52,849 nt of DNA from Azohydromonas aeria (GCF_009760915.1 NZ_VIDQ01000054.1:1-52849); one strand, 5' to 3'. Positions 16,147-24,593 are shown, numbered from the stretch's first letter. The notes: generated by a model from the sequence alone, not told the origin. Translations and numbers: made by a program.

Positions 16147-16860
16147 GTGCCTCCAGAACCCTTGTCGACGTACCCCAATCGAGTCCTTGATCGCTTGTTG
16201 CAGGAATGTCCCGCGCTGAGTGGCGCGCTGGTGCGCAGTGCCCAGCCCGGCGGCTCGGAGCTCTACCGCGAAGGTGGCCCGATCAGCGACATCTGTTTTC
16301 CCGTCAGCGGAATGCTGGCCGTGGTGGTGAGGCTGCGCGACGGCGCGATGGCCAACGTGCAGACCGTGGGCAGCGACGGGATGGTGGGCCTGCCCGCGTG
16401 GATGGGCATCGCCACCAGTCCCGACACCGTGGTGCAGCAGGCCGGCGGCGAGGTGCTGCGCGTGGCTGCCGACGTGTTCCGCGAGGAAGTGCGCCACAGC
16501 GCCCGCGCGCAGCGCCTGCTGGGCGGCTACGCCACCTACAGCGCCCGCTTCAGCAACCAGACCTGCGTGTGCAACACCCACCACTCGGTGCAGCAGCGGC
16601 TGTGCCGCTGGCTGCTGACCGCGGCGGACCAGGCCGGCGCGGAGACGCTGTCGTTCTCGCAGGCGATGCTGGGCGAGATGCTGGGCGTGCGGCGCCAGAC
16701 CGTGGGCGAGGTGCTGGTGGCGCTGAGCCAGGCCGGTGCCATCGGCCAGCGCCGTAACCTCATCCGGCTGCTGGACCGCGCCGCGCTGGAGCAGCAGGCC
16801 TGCGAGTGCTACCACGCCACCCGCGGCGCCTACGCCCGGCTGGTCGAGCCGCTGCTCTAG
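16147..16860 (+). CDS. Crp/Fnr-family regulator with conserved Cys cluster (paralogue 1)
   Basis: Regulator of 237 residues with an N-terminal cyclic-nucleotide-binding-type beta-roll (about 15-125) and a Crp-type winged helix (about 165-237; recognition helix GVRRQTVGEVLVAL). The beta-roll lacks the cAMP-contact arginine motif of CRP, so the ligand is open. Cysteines form a pattern shared with two paralogues nearby: C140-V-C142-N followed by HH, C153 in LCRWLL, and C219-E-C221 near the C-terminus. I choose the GTG at 16147 because AGGAAGGGG lies just upstream; the ATG at 16093 would add residues unlike the family. It shares long stretches with the next gene (TSPDTV, LCRWLLTAAD, GVRRQ), so the two arose by tandem duplication. 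Confidence 0.85.
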   Translation: MPPEPLSTYPNRVLDRLLQECPALSGALVRSAQPGGSELYREGGPISDICFPVSGMLAVVVRLRDGAMANVQTVGSDGMVGLPAWMGIATSPDTVVQQAGGEVLRVAADVFREEVRHSARAQRLLGGYATYSARFSNQTCVCNTHHSVQQRLCRWLLTAADQAGAETLSFSQAMLGEMLGVRRQTVGEVLVALSQAGAIGQRRNLIRLLDRAALEQQACECYHATRGAYARLVEPLL

Positions 16861-17185
16861 CGCCCGCCCCCGCGCCGCGGACGGCCCCGGGTTTCTCCCG
16901 AAGGGCCTGAGTGCGCCCGCAGGCAGACCGCCTGCCCGCAAAAGCCGACAATCGCGCTGGGTGTTTGGTGTGCCGGCCGATGGCCGGCGCCGCCGGGTGC
17001 CTGGGGCGGACGTCAGATTGACCCCTTCCTCCAACCCGCCTCTCTTTCACTGCCCGCCTCCGTGCGGGCAGCTTTCTTTGGGTGGGTTGCCGGCGGCCCG
17101 GCACCGGGTTCGGCCCGGGGCACCCGGTGCCCCGTCCCGGGCCCGCCGGTGCCGGCAGGGCACCCGCCTTGCCGCCCCATCCGGC
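16861..17185. other. 325-base region between two Crp/Fnr genes
   Basis: It holds the terminator at 17050-17079 and a perfect 17-base palindrome GGGGCACC-C-GGTGCCCC at 17116-17132 inside a longer GC-rich self-complementary stretch. Nothing in it looks coding. The palindrome lies 54 bases before the second Crp/Fnr gene and could be an operator or an RNA hairpin. Confidence 0.4.
17050..17079 (+). terminator. Intrinsic terminator between the two Crp/Fnr genes
   Basis: CTGCCCGC and GCGGGCAG form an 8-base stem with loop CTCCGT, followed at once by CTTTCTTTG. It lies 190 bases after the first Crp/Fnr gene and separates it from the second. Confidence 0.7.
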
Positions 17186-17935
17186 ATGGACCTGCATTCC
17201 CGCAACTTCCCGCAGCCGCTGCCGGCCACCGCCGAGGCGCCGATGGTGCGCAACCGCCTGCTGGCGCGGCTGCTGCGCGACTGCCCGTCGCTGGCGCCGG
17301 CGCTGGAGCGGCGCACCGAGCCCACCGGCGCGGAGCTGTGCCAGGAGGGCGCGCCCCTCGACAGCGTCTGGTTCCCCGAGCGCGGCGTGGCCTCCCTCGT
17401 GGTGCGGCTGCGCGACGGCGCCATGGCCGACGTGCGGATCATCGGCAACGAAGGCATGGCCGGCCTGCCCGCCTGGCTGGGCCTGGACACCAGCCCCGAC
17501 ACGGTGCTGCAGCAGGCCAGCGGCGAGGCGGTGCGCATCGACGCCGCCCGCTTCGTGGCGGCCGTGCGCCACAGCGGGCACGCGCAGCGGCTGCTTGCCG
17601 GCTACACCGCCTACAGCCTGCGCGCGGGCAGCCAGACCTGCGCCTGCAATGCCCACCACGACGTGCGCCAGCGCCTGTGCCGCTGGCTGCTCACGGCGGC
17701 GGACCACGCCGGCAGCAGCGAGCTGGAGATGTCCCAGTCGATGCTGGCGGCGATGCTGGGCGTGCGGCGCCAGTCGGTGGGCGAGGTGCTGGTCGAGGTG
17801 GCGCAGGCCGGCGCCATCGCGCAGCGCCGCGGCCGCGTCCTGCTGCTGGACCCGCCCGCGCTGCATGCCCTGGCCTGCGAGTGCTATGACACCACGCGCA
17901 CGGCTTACGAGCGGCTGGTGGCGCCGCTGCTGTGA
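17186..17935 (+). CDS. Crp/Fnr-family regulator with conserved Cys cluster (paralogue 2)
   Basis: Close paralogue of the gene at 16147, with 249 residues. It has the same beta-roll and C-terminal winged helix (MLAAMLGVRRQSVGEVLVEV) and the same cysteines: C152-A-C154-N then HH, C165 in LCRWLL, C231-E-C233. The start at 17186 (MDLHSR) lacks a clear ribosome site; the ATG at 17243 (MVRNRLLARLL), preceded by GAGGCG, would match the length of paralogue 1 better. The HAD-phosphatase gene begins 16 bases after its stop, so they are probably cotranscribed. Confidence 0.82.
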   Translation: MDLHSRNFPQPLPATAEAPMVRNRLLARLLRDCPSLAPALERRTEPTGAELCQEGAPLDSVWFPERGVASLVVRLRDGAMADVRIIGNEGMAGLPAWLGLDTSPDTVLQQASGEAVRIDAARFVAAVRHSGHAQRLLAGYTAYSLRAGSQTCACNAHHDVRQRLCRWLLTAADHAGSSELEMSQSMLAAMLGVRRQSVGEVLVEVAQAGAIAQRRGRVLLLDPPALHALACECYDTTRTAYERLVAPLL

Positions 17936-17951
17936 GCCGAGGGCCGCCGCC

Positions 17952-18659
17952 ATGACCGACCACGCCATCAAGGAACTCGCCCCCACCGAGGCCGTGCTGC
18001 TCGACATCGACGGCACGCTGCTCGACAGCAACGACGCGCACGTGCGCTCCTGGCTCGATGCCTTCGGCGCGCACGGCCGCACCTTCGCCTACGGGCAGGT
18101 GCGCCCGCTCATCGGCAAGGGCTCGGACAAGCTGCTGCAGGAACTCCTGCGCATCGGCGACGCCGACCCGCTGAGCCAGCGCCTCAAGGACGAGCGCCGC
18201 GACATCTTCCTGCAGCGCTACCTGGGCGCGCTGCGGCCCACGCCCGGCGCGCGCGAGCTGGTGCGCAAGCTGCGCGACGAGGAGATCCGCGTCGTGGTGG
18301 CCACCGCCGCGGGCGCGCCGGAACTCGAGGCGCTGCTGCGCCAGGCCGGCGTGCACGACCTCATCGAGGAGGCCACCACCGAGGACGACGCCGAGCGCTC
18401 CAAGCCCGACCCCGACATCGTGCTGGCGGCGCTGCAACGCGCGGGCGTGCAGCCGGTGGAGGCCATGCTGATCGGCGACACGCCGCACGACGTCGAGGCC
18501 GCGCGCGCCGCCGGCGTGGACGCCATCGCGCTGCGCTGCGGCGGCTGGTGGGACGACGCGGCCCTGGCCGGCGCCGTGGCGATCTACGACAGCCCGGCCG
18601 CGCTGCTGCAAGGCTGGGAGGGCTCGCCGATCCAGCGCCGGCGCATCCCCGGCGGCTGA
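17952..18659 (+). CDS. HAD-superfamily hydrolase (beta-phosphoglucomutase/phosphatase-like)
   Basis: Cytoplasmic hydrolase of 235 residues with the HAD nucleophile motif DIDGTLLD (Asp18, Asp20), a helical cap (about 25-95), motif II VATAAGA, the Lys motif SKPDPDIV and motif IV IGDTPHDVEAARAAG. This fits the HAD-IA phosphatase group (Gph/PGMB-like). Motif II has Thr-Ala instead of the usual Ser/Thr followed by Asn/Ser. The substrate cannot be deduced. ATG after a short GC-rich gap; it follows the Crp/Fnr gene closely. Confidence 0.88.
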   Translation: MTDHAIKELAPTEAVLLDIDGTLLDSNDAHVRSWLDAFGAHGRTFAYGQVRPLIGKGSDKLLQELLRIGDADPLSQRLKDERRDIFLQRYLGALRPTPGARELVRKLRDEEIRVVVATAAGAPELEALLRQAGVHDLIEEATTEDDAERSKPDPDIVLAALQRAGVQPVEAMLIGDTPHDVEAARAAGVDAIALRCGGWWDDAALAGAVAIYDSPAALLQGWEGSPIQRRRIPGG

Positions 18660-18686
18660 AGGGCCCCTCCCCTCCTGTCCCTACCG

Positions 18687-19502
18687 TCAGGCCGGCTCCG
18701 CCTCCATCGCCGTCAGCGTGGATTCCAGCCGCGCCGAGACGGCCTGCAGCGCGTGGTGGCACTCGCAGGCGCGGGCCTCCAGCCCGGGGCGGTCCTGCAG
18801 CAGGATGCGGCCGCGGCTGTAGCCCACCAGCCCGGCCTGCTTGAGCCGGCGCGCGCTCTCGGTGACGCCTTCGCGGCGCACGCCCAGCGCCACGGCCAGG
18901 CGCTCCTGCGTCATCGGCACCTCGTCGCGGCGCAGCCGCGCGGCCGCCGACAGCAGCCAGCGGCACAGCTGCTGCTCGATGCAGTGATGCCGGTTGCAGG
19001 CGGCCAGCTGCGCGATCTGCCTCTGCAGCGCGAAGCTCGACTGCAGCAGCACCGCCTGCAGCCCGGGCTCGTGCCGGCACAGCGCCTGCGCCACCTCGAC
19101 CGGCAGCCGGCACGCGCGGCCCGGCACCTGCACCACCACGTCGTGCGCCGCGGGCAGCCCGGCCAGCGCCGCCTCGGCGCCGAGCACGCCGTCGGAGCCG
19201 ACCATCGCCACCTCGGTGAAGGTGCCGTTGCGCAGCACGCCCAGCACCGAGGCCAGCGCATCCACCGGGAAATACAGCCACGCCACCGGCCGCCCCTGCT
19301 GCAGCAGCATGCGCCCCACGGGCAGCTCCACGGCTTCAAGCGCCTCCAGCGCGCCCCGCGGCGCGAGCCGGTGCAGCGCCGCCAGCAGCTGGTTGCCGAA
19401 CAGCAGCGGCGGAACGGCGGGGCGGGCCGCGCCGGCGTCGCGCCGCGGCACGGCGACCGGACGCGGCGACAGCGGCGAAGAGAGACTGAGCAGCGTGTTC
19501 AT
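18687..19502 (-). CDS. Crp/Fnr-family regulator, third paralogue
   Basis: Regulator of 271 residues, more diverged than the other two. Beta-roll about 40-160 (LPVGRMLLQQGRPVAWLYFPVDALASV) and C-terminal HTH (TQERLAVALGVRREGVTESARRL). Cysteines: C169-N followed by HH, C174, C180 in LCRWLL and C246-E-C248, the family pattern with an extra Cys174. The ATG at 19502 is chosen for the upstream AAAGGA. The 37-residue Pro/Ser/Arg-rich N-terminal extension is unusual. It converges with the HAD gene. A GCTTTG-TT-CAAAGC palindrome 14-27 bases before its start could be an operator. Confidence 0.85.
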   Translation of the reverse strand: MNTLLSLSSPLSPRPVAVPRRDAGAARPAVPPLLFGNQLLAALHRLAPRGALEALEAVELPVGRMLLQQGRPVAWLYFPVDALASVLGVLRNGTFTEVAMVGSDGVLGAEAALAGLPAAHDVVVQVPGRACRLPVEVAQALCRHEPGLQAVLLQSSFALQRQIAQLAACNRHHCIEQQLCRWLLSAAARLRRDEVPMTQERLAVALGVRREGVTESARRLKQAGLVGYSRGRILLQDRPGLEARACECHHALQAVSARLESTLTAMEAEPA

Positions 19503-19878
19503 GGCGTCGTCCTTTGCTTTGTTCAAAGCATATTCAAGGGCTGAACAACCGTCTCAAAGTGCGCGCAAAGAGGGCCACACCGCCAAAGCTTTACGTGTCA
19601 AATCCGATTCAATGAGGCATGGCCCGCAAAGACCCGGTGTTGTCCCGGGGCCGTCCTCAGTGTGCATGGCGGCGGCGGCAGCGCGAGTGGGACGAGGCTG
19701 GAGGAATTGCTGCGCTGTCGCCGAGGACCGGCTTGACCCATCGCGGCGAGGATTTGTTTCCTTTGCGACACCCGCGCCCCGACATTTGATTTCTCACCGG
19801 CTTATTACGCGCGCGCCGGCTTGAAACCGGGCTCCCCGTGGCCGACGCTTGCAGTTGCCCTGGTCTCGTGGAGCCGAC
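19503..19878. other. 376-base divergent intergenic region
   Basis: No coding sequence is supported here. It separates the third Crp/Fnr gene and the catalase-like gene, which point away from each other, and is noticeably richer in A/T. GCTTTG-TT-CAAAGC at 19516-19529 is a 6-base dyad close to the regulator start. Promoters for both genes should lie here, but I cannot place -35/-10 boxes with confidence. Confidence 0.4.
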
Positions 19879-20901
19879 ATGAAGCACCGCCCCGCCCTAT
19901 GCGTTCCCTGCGCCGTGGCCTGCATGGCGCTGCTGCACCCGGCCGCTTCGGCGGCGCAGACCGACTCGCCGGCGGACACGCCCCCGCTGCCGCAGGCCCT
20001 GGTGGACGGCTTCGAGGGCGTGTTCGGCGTGCACCCGGGCCAGCGCCGCGGCGGCGCCAAGGGTTTGTGTGCCGAGGGCTGGTTCACCGGCACGGCCGAG
20101 GGCCGGGCGCTGTCGGTGGCCAGCGCCTTTTCCGGCGAGCGCATCCCGGTGCTGGCGCGCTTCTCGCTCAGCGGCGGCAACCCGAAGGCGCCGGACAAGG
20201 CGAAGACGCCGCGCAACCTGGCGCTGCAGATGGCGCTGCCCGGCGGCGAGTCCTGGCGCCTGGGCAACATCTCCGCGCCGGTGCACTCGGCCGCCACGCC
20301 CGAAGACATGCTGGCCGGGTTCCAGGCGCGCCGGCCCGACCCGCAGACCGGCAAGCCCGACCCGGCCCGGGTGAAGGCCCATGCCGACGCGCACCCGGAG
20401 GCCCGCGCGCAGGCCGACTGGCTCGCCAGCCACGGCGTGCCGGCGAGTTTCGCGGCCGTCAATTACTGGGGGGTGCACGCCTTCAGGTTCGTCGATTCGA
20501 AGGGCCAGTCCCGGTATGCCCGCTGGGTGTTCGAGCCCGTGGGCGGGCAGGAGCTGCTGGACGACGAGAGATTGAAGGCGCTGCCGGACGAATTCCTGGC
20601 GGACGATCTGAGGAAGCGCGTCGCCGGCAAGCCGGTGGAATTCGACATGCGGCTGCAGCTGGCCGAGCCGGGCGACACGCTGGTCAATCCCACGCAGGCC
20701 TGGCCCGAAGGCCGCCGCACCGTCACCGCGGGCCGGCTCGCCATCGACAAGGTCGAGGCCGGCTCGGGCGGCCGATGCGAACCGGTCGTCTTCGACCCGA
20801 TGGTGCTGCCCAAGGGCATCGAGGCCTCGGACGACCCGGTGCTGCGCATGCGCTCGGCCGCCTACGCGGTGTCGGCCTCGCGGCGGCTGGCGGGGAAGTG
20901 A
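19879..20901 (+). CDS. Exported catalase-related peroxidase (SrpA-like) lacking the distal histidine
   Basis: Catalase-fold protein of 340 residues with a Sec signal peptide (cleavage near SAA-QTD, residue 26), thus periplasmic. Family landmarks are present: HPGQRR then AKGLCAEGWF (54-69), RFSLSGGN with the distal Asn101, PNPxxA-type spacing, the long HAFRFVDSKG segment, FDPMVLPKGIEASDDP and the proximal MRSAAYAVSASRR with a Tyr in the heme-ligand position. In SrpA-type proteins the segment reads RRxHAKG, and its His is the catalytic distal residue. Here it reads RRGGAKG, so Gly59 stands where that His should be. The protein may bind heme but should have little classical catalase activity. 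The LysR gene downstream is of the HypT type. Confidence 0.85.
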   Translation: MKHRPALCVPCAVACMALLHPAASAAQTDSPADTPPLPQALVDGFEGVFGVHPGQRRGGAKGLCAEGWFTGTAEGRALSVASAFSGERIPVLARFSLSGGNPKAPDKAKTPRNLALQMALPGGESWRLGNISAPVHSAATPEDMLAGFQARRPDPQTGKPDPARVKAHADAHPEARAQADWLASHGVPASFAAVNYWGVHAFRFVDSKGQSRYARWVFEPVGGQELLDDERLKALPDEFLADDLRKRVAGKPVEFDMRLQLAEPGDTLVNPTQAWPEGRRTVTAGRLAIDKVEAGSGGRCEPVVFDPMVLPKGIEASDDPVLRMRSAAYAVSASRRLAGK

Positions 20902-21067
20902 GGCGGCGCTCGGGCCCAGGCCGCCGTGGGGCCTGACGGGGGTGCCAGGCCTTTCCTGACGGCCGGGCCCGGACCCTGGCCCGGCGCTGGCCTAGACTGC
21001 CGGCCCGCCACGGCCCTGGAGCGCCGGTGGCGGGCGACACCTTCCCAGCCCTCAAAGACGCATCCCC

Positions 21068-21985
21068 ATGGAACTCAAGTGGCTCGAAGACCTGCTGAGC
21101 CTGTCCCGCACGCGCAGCTTCTCCCGCACCGCCGCCGAACGCTTCTGCACCCAGTCGGCGCTGAGCCGGCGCATCAAGGCGCTGGAGCTGTGGGTGGGCG
21201 TGCCGCTGGTGGACCGCAGCGCCTATCCCACCTCGCTCACGCCCGCGGGCGTGGTGTTCCGCGACACCGCCGAGGAGGTGGTGCGCCAGCTGCTGGAAGT
21301 GCGCGACGACCTGCGCGACCGGCTGCAGCCCGGCAGCGAGGCCGTGACCATCACCTCGCTGCAGACGCTGTCGGTGGCATGCTTCCCGCAGTGGCTGCAG
21401 GCCTGCCAGCAGCGCATCGGGCCCTTCGACGTGCGGCTGGTGCCCGACAACATGCACGGCTGCGTGCGCGCGCTGGTCGAGGGCAGCTGCGACCTGATGC
21501 TGGCCTGGGCGCACCCGGCCGTCTCGGCCATGCTCGACCCGGAGCGCTTCCCCTCCGTGCTGCTGGCCAGCGAGCGCTTCCTGCCCGTGAGCAAGGCCGA
21601 CGCCCACGGGCAGCCGCTGTTCGCCCTGCCCGGCACGCGGCGCGAGCCGCTGCCCTACCTGGCCTACGGTCCCGACACGATGCTGGGCCAGGCCGCCGAC
21701 TTCGCGCTCAAGCAACGCCAGCACCAGGGCGTGTACCTGCGCTGCTGCTGCGAGAACCCGATCGCCGAGGGCCTGAAGCCGCTGGTCAAGGCCGGCCACG
21801 GCGTGGCCTGGATGCCCGAGAGCCTGATCCGGCGCGAGCTCGACAGCGGCGCGCTGGTGGCGGCGGGCGACGCGAGCTGGACGCTGGAGCTGCAGACGCG
21901 GCTGTACCGGCGCGCCGAGAACACCAAGCCCGTGGCGCTGCAGGCCTGGGGCGCGCTCAAGGACGGGCTGCAGGCGCCGGTTTGA
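21068..21985 (+). CDS. LysR-family regulator, HypT/YjiE-like
   Basis: Regulator of 305 residues. The winged HTH lies at the N-terminus (MELKWLEDLLSLSRTRSFSR, CTQSALSRRIKALELWVGVPLVDR). The effector domain has the features of E. coli HypT/YjiE, including an HGQPLF segment and GHGVAWMPESLIRRELDSGALV near the end. HypT senses hypochlorite through methionine oxidation; whether this protein does is not known. It lies 166 bases after the catalase-like gene and about 1.1 kb before aspartase. In this position it might control either oxidative defence or aspartate use. The ATG start is clear from the immediate start of the HTH. Confidence 0.85.
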   Translation: MELKWLEDLLSLSRTRSFSRTAAERFCTQSALSRRIKALELWVGVPLVDRSAYPTSLTPAGVVFRDTAEEVVRQLLEVRDDLRDRLQPGSEAVTITSLQTLSVACFPQWLQACQQRIGPFDVRLVPDNMHGCVRALVEGSCDLMLAWAHPAVSAMLDPERFPSVLLASERFLPVSKADAHGQPLFALPGTRREPLPYLAYGPDTMLGQAADFALKQRQHQGVYLRCCCENPIAEGLKPLVKAGHGVAWMPESLIRRELDSGALVAAGDASWTLELQTRLYRRAENTKPVALQAWGALKDGLQAPV

Positions 21986-22166
21986 CGGCACGCTCGCGCG
22001 CATAGGCGCTGCGGGGCGGTTGTCAACGCAACCCCCTCGGCCGCGGGATGCAGTCCGGGGCGGCGCCCGCGGACTTGAGATGGCGCAATCCCGCCGTGGA
22101 GGGTGTGGCCACCATGGGCGGGCCCGGACCGCGGCGGGCGCTTCATCCATCCCGAGGAGAGACGCC

Positions 22167-22871
22167 ATGAACAGCCCCAGCCAACGCATCCTCGCCCTGG
22201 CCATCGCTTCCGCCGTGGCCTTGCCGTTCAGCGGCAAGGCGCACGACGGCAACGACCGCGACCGCGACCGCGACCGTTTCGACTACGAGCAGGCCAGCGC
22301 GCAGTGGTGGCAGTGGGCGCTGTCCATCCCCAACGGCGTCAACCCGCTGGCTGATGCCACCGGCGCGCATTGCATGGTCGGGCAGCGCGGGCCGCTGTGG
22401 TTCCTGGCCGGCACCTTCAGCGGCACCGCCACGCGCCACTGCAGCATCCCCGAGGGCGTGGCGCTTTTCTTCCCGGTGGCCAACTCCGTCCAGATCGACA
22501 CGCCCGGCGTGTGCGGGCAGACCGGCCGCCTGACGGTGGCGCAGATGCGCGCCAACAACGCCGCCTTCATCGACGGCATCACGGCGCTGTCGGTGACGCT
22601 GGACAGCCGGCCTGTGCGGCAGCTGCGCCGGGTGCGCTCGGTGCCCTTTGCCAGCGTGCTGCCGGCGGACAACGTCTTCCTGGCGCCATGCAGCGGCGAT
22701 TCGCCGGCGGGCGTCTACGCGCCCTCGGTGGACGACGGCTACTACGTGAAGTTGCCGCCACTGGCGCCGGGGCAGCACGTGCTGCAGTTCACCGCCGCCA
22801 ACCCCGGCGCAGGCTTCAACCTGAACGTGAGCTACGTGCTGACCGTGGTGCGCACGCGCCAGGCGCATTGA
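22167..22871 (+). CDS. Exported protein of unknown function with four cysteines
   Basis: Secreted protein of 234 residues with a signal peptide ending near residue 25 (FSGKA-HD). A short DRDRDRDR stretch follows, encoded by a hexanucleotide repeat. The body starts FDYEQASAQWWQWALSIPNG and contains GPLWFLAGTF and CSIPEGVALFFPVANSV. Four cysteines (69, 92, 116, 175) suggest two disulfides. I have seen this WxWxxSIP...GPVWFLAG type as exported hypothetical proteins in soil bacteria, but I know no function. GAGGAG precedes the ATG. It appears to be transcribed alone. Confidence 0.7.
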   Translation: MNSPSQRILALAIASAVALPFSGKAHDGNDRDRDRDRFDYEQASAQWWQWALSIPNGVNPLADATGAHCMVGQRGPLWFLAGTFSGTATRHCSIPEGVALFFPVANSVQIDTPGVCGQTGRLTVAQMRANNAAFIDGITALSVTLDSRPVRQLRRVRSVPFASVLPADNVFLAPCSGDSPAGVYAPSVDDGYYVKLPPLAPGQHVLQFTAANPGAGFNLNVSYVLTVVRTRQAH

Positions 22872-22955
22872 CGCCGGGCCCAGGGTAAACACCAAGTCCC
22901 GGGCCGGCAGCGCAAGCCGCGCCAGGAACCGGCACGGGCGACGCCGCGCGCATGT

Positions 22956-23012
22956 CATGCGCGCCGCGCAACGCTCCATGCGCGCCGCGCAAGCCTGCAT
23001 GCGCCGCGCATC
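22956..23012 (+). repeat. 21-base GC-rich tandem repeat
   Basis: Two copies of CATGCGCGCCGCGCAA followed by five variable bases (22956-22976 and 22977-22997) and a shortened third copy make a 21-base direct repeat. CGCGCATGTCATGCGCG just before adds a local palindrome. It lies 80-135 bases upstream of aspA and could affect its promoter. Confidence 0.6.
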
Positions 23013-23091
23013 GGTGCGCGCCGCATCGTCATTGGACGCCCCGGGGGCCGCTGCCTAACCTTCGCGGCACTCCAACCCCTCAAGCGCTTCC

Positions 23092-24543
23092 ATGACCTCC
23101 ACCGCGATTGCCGCCGCAACCATCGACTCCCCCGCCACCCGCACCGAGCACGACCTGCTGGGTGCGCGCGACGTCCCGGCCCACGCCTACTGGGGCGTGC
23201 ACACGCTGCGCGCGGTGGAGAACTTCCCCATCACCGGCACGCCCATCGCCATCTATCCGGAGCTGATCCGGGCGCTGGCCTGCATCAAGGAAGCCGCCGC
23301 GCGCGCCAACCACGACCTGGGCCTGCTCGACGCCGTGCGCGCCGACGCCATCGTGGCCGCCTGCCGCGAGCTGCGCGAGGGCCGGCTGCACGAGCAGTTC
23401 GTGGTGGACGTGATCCAGGGCGGTGCCGGCACCTCGACCAACATGAACGCCAACGAGGTCATCGCCAACCGCGCGCTGGAGATCCTGGGCCATGCCCGGG
23501 GCGAGTACCAGCACCTCAACCCCAACGACCACGTCAACCTCGGCCAGAGCACCAACGACGTGTACCCGACGGCGCTGAAGCTGGCCGCCCACTTCGGCAT
23601 CGAGCGCCTGGTGCAGGCCATGGCGGTGCTGCGCGGCGCCTTCGAGCGCAAGGCCGTGGAGTTCGCCGACGTGCTCAAGATGGGCCGCACCCAGCTGCAG
23701 GACGCCGTGCCCATGACGCTGGGCCAGGAGTTCTCGACCTACGCCACGATGCTGGGTGAGGACGAGCAGCGGCTGCGCGAGGCGGTGGAGCTGGTGCACG
23801 AGATCAACCTCGGCGGCACCGCCATCGGCACCGGCATCACCGCGCACCCGGACTACGCCGCGCGCGTGCGCGAGCGCCTGGCCGAGGTCACGGACATCGC
23901 GCTCGTCACCGCGCCCAACCTGATCGAGGCCACGCAGGACTGCGGCGCCTTCGTGCAGCTGTCGGGCGTGCTCAAGCGCGTGGCGGTGAAGCTGTCCAAG
24001 ACCTGCAACGACCTGCGGCTGCTGTCCAGCGGCCCGCGCGCCGGCCTGGGCGAGATCAACCTGCCGGCCATGCAGGCCGGCTCCTCGATCATGCCGGGCA
24101 AGGTCAACCCGGTGATCCCGGAGGTGGTGAACCAGATCGCCTTCGAGGTCATCGGCAACGACATCACGGTGAGCTTCGCCGCCGAGGCCGGGCAGCTGCA
24201 GCTCAACGCCTTCGAGCCGATCATCGCCCACAGCATCTTCAAGAGCGTGAACCACCTGCGCAACGGCTGCCTGACGCTGGCCGAGCGCTGCGTCGAGGGC
24301 ATCACCGCCAACCGCGAGCACCTCGCCGCGCTGGTGCGCGACTCCATCGGCGTGGTCACGGCGCTCAACCCCTACATCGGCTACAAGCAGGCCACGGCGG
24401 TGGCGCGCGAGGCGCACGCCAGCGGCGGCAGCGTCTACCGCATCGTGCTGGAGAAGGGGCTGCTGACGCAGGCGCAGCTGGACCACGCGCTGCGGCCGGA
24501 GGCGCTGACGCGGCCGGTGGCGTTCGACGTGGCGGGGCGGTGA
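23092..24543 (+). CDS. aspA: Aspartate ammonia-lyase (aspartase)
   Basis: Tetrameric cytoplasmic enzyme that splits L-aspartate into fumarate and ammonia. The 483 residues carry the fumarase/aspartase signature GSSIMPGKVNP (catalytic SS loop) and the usual TSTNMNANEVIANRA, GRTQLQDAVP and NPYIGYK segments. The extended N-terminus of about 20 residues is Ala/Thr-rich and may not be structured. It lies upstream of a DAACS-family symporter gene in the same direction, with a REP hairpin between. Together with asparaginase and the Glt transporter further right it would complete a route from asparagine to fumarate. Confidence 0.93.
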   Translation: MTSTAIAAATIDSPATRTEHDLLGARDVPAHAYWGVHTLRAVENFPITGTPIAIYPELIRALACIKEAAARANHDLGLLDAVRADAIVAACRELREGRLHEQFVVDVIQGGAGTSTNMNANEVIANRALEILGHARGEYQHLNPNDHVNLGQSTNDVYPTALKLAAHFGIERLVQAMAVLRGAFERKAVEFADVLKMGRTQLQDAVPMTLGQEFSTYATMLGEDEQRLREAVELVHEINLGGTAIGTGITAHPDYAARVRERLAEVTDIALVTAPNLIEATQDCGAFVQLSGVLKRVAVKLSKTCNDLRLLSSGPRAGLGEINLPAMQAGSSIMPGKVNPVIPEVVNQIAFEVIGNDITVSFAAEAGQLQLNAFEPIIAHSIFKSVNHLRNGCLTLAERCVEGITANREHLAALVRDSIGVVTALNPYIGYKQATAVAREAHASGGSVYRIVLEKGLLTQAQLDHALRPEALTRPVAFDVAGR

Positions 24544-24593
24544 AGGGCGAACAGCCCGGCCTCCGCCAGCCGTAAGCCGAGCCGCCACACCCA

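Noticed and set aside
17116..17132. GGGGCACC-C-GGTGCCCC palindrome as a terminator
   Set aside because: There is no T-run after it, and a better terminator lies 40 bases upstream. I list it only as a possible operator or hairpin.
22956..23012. Direct repeats considered as a CRISPR array
   Set aside because: The units are contiguous with only five variable bases, there are too few, and no cas gene is nearby.
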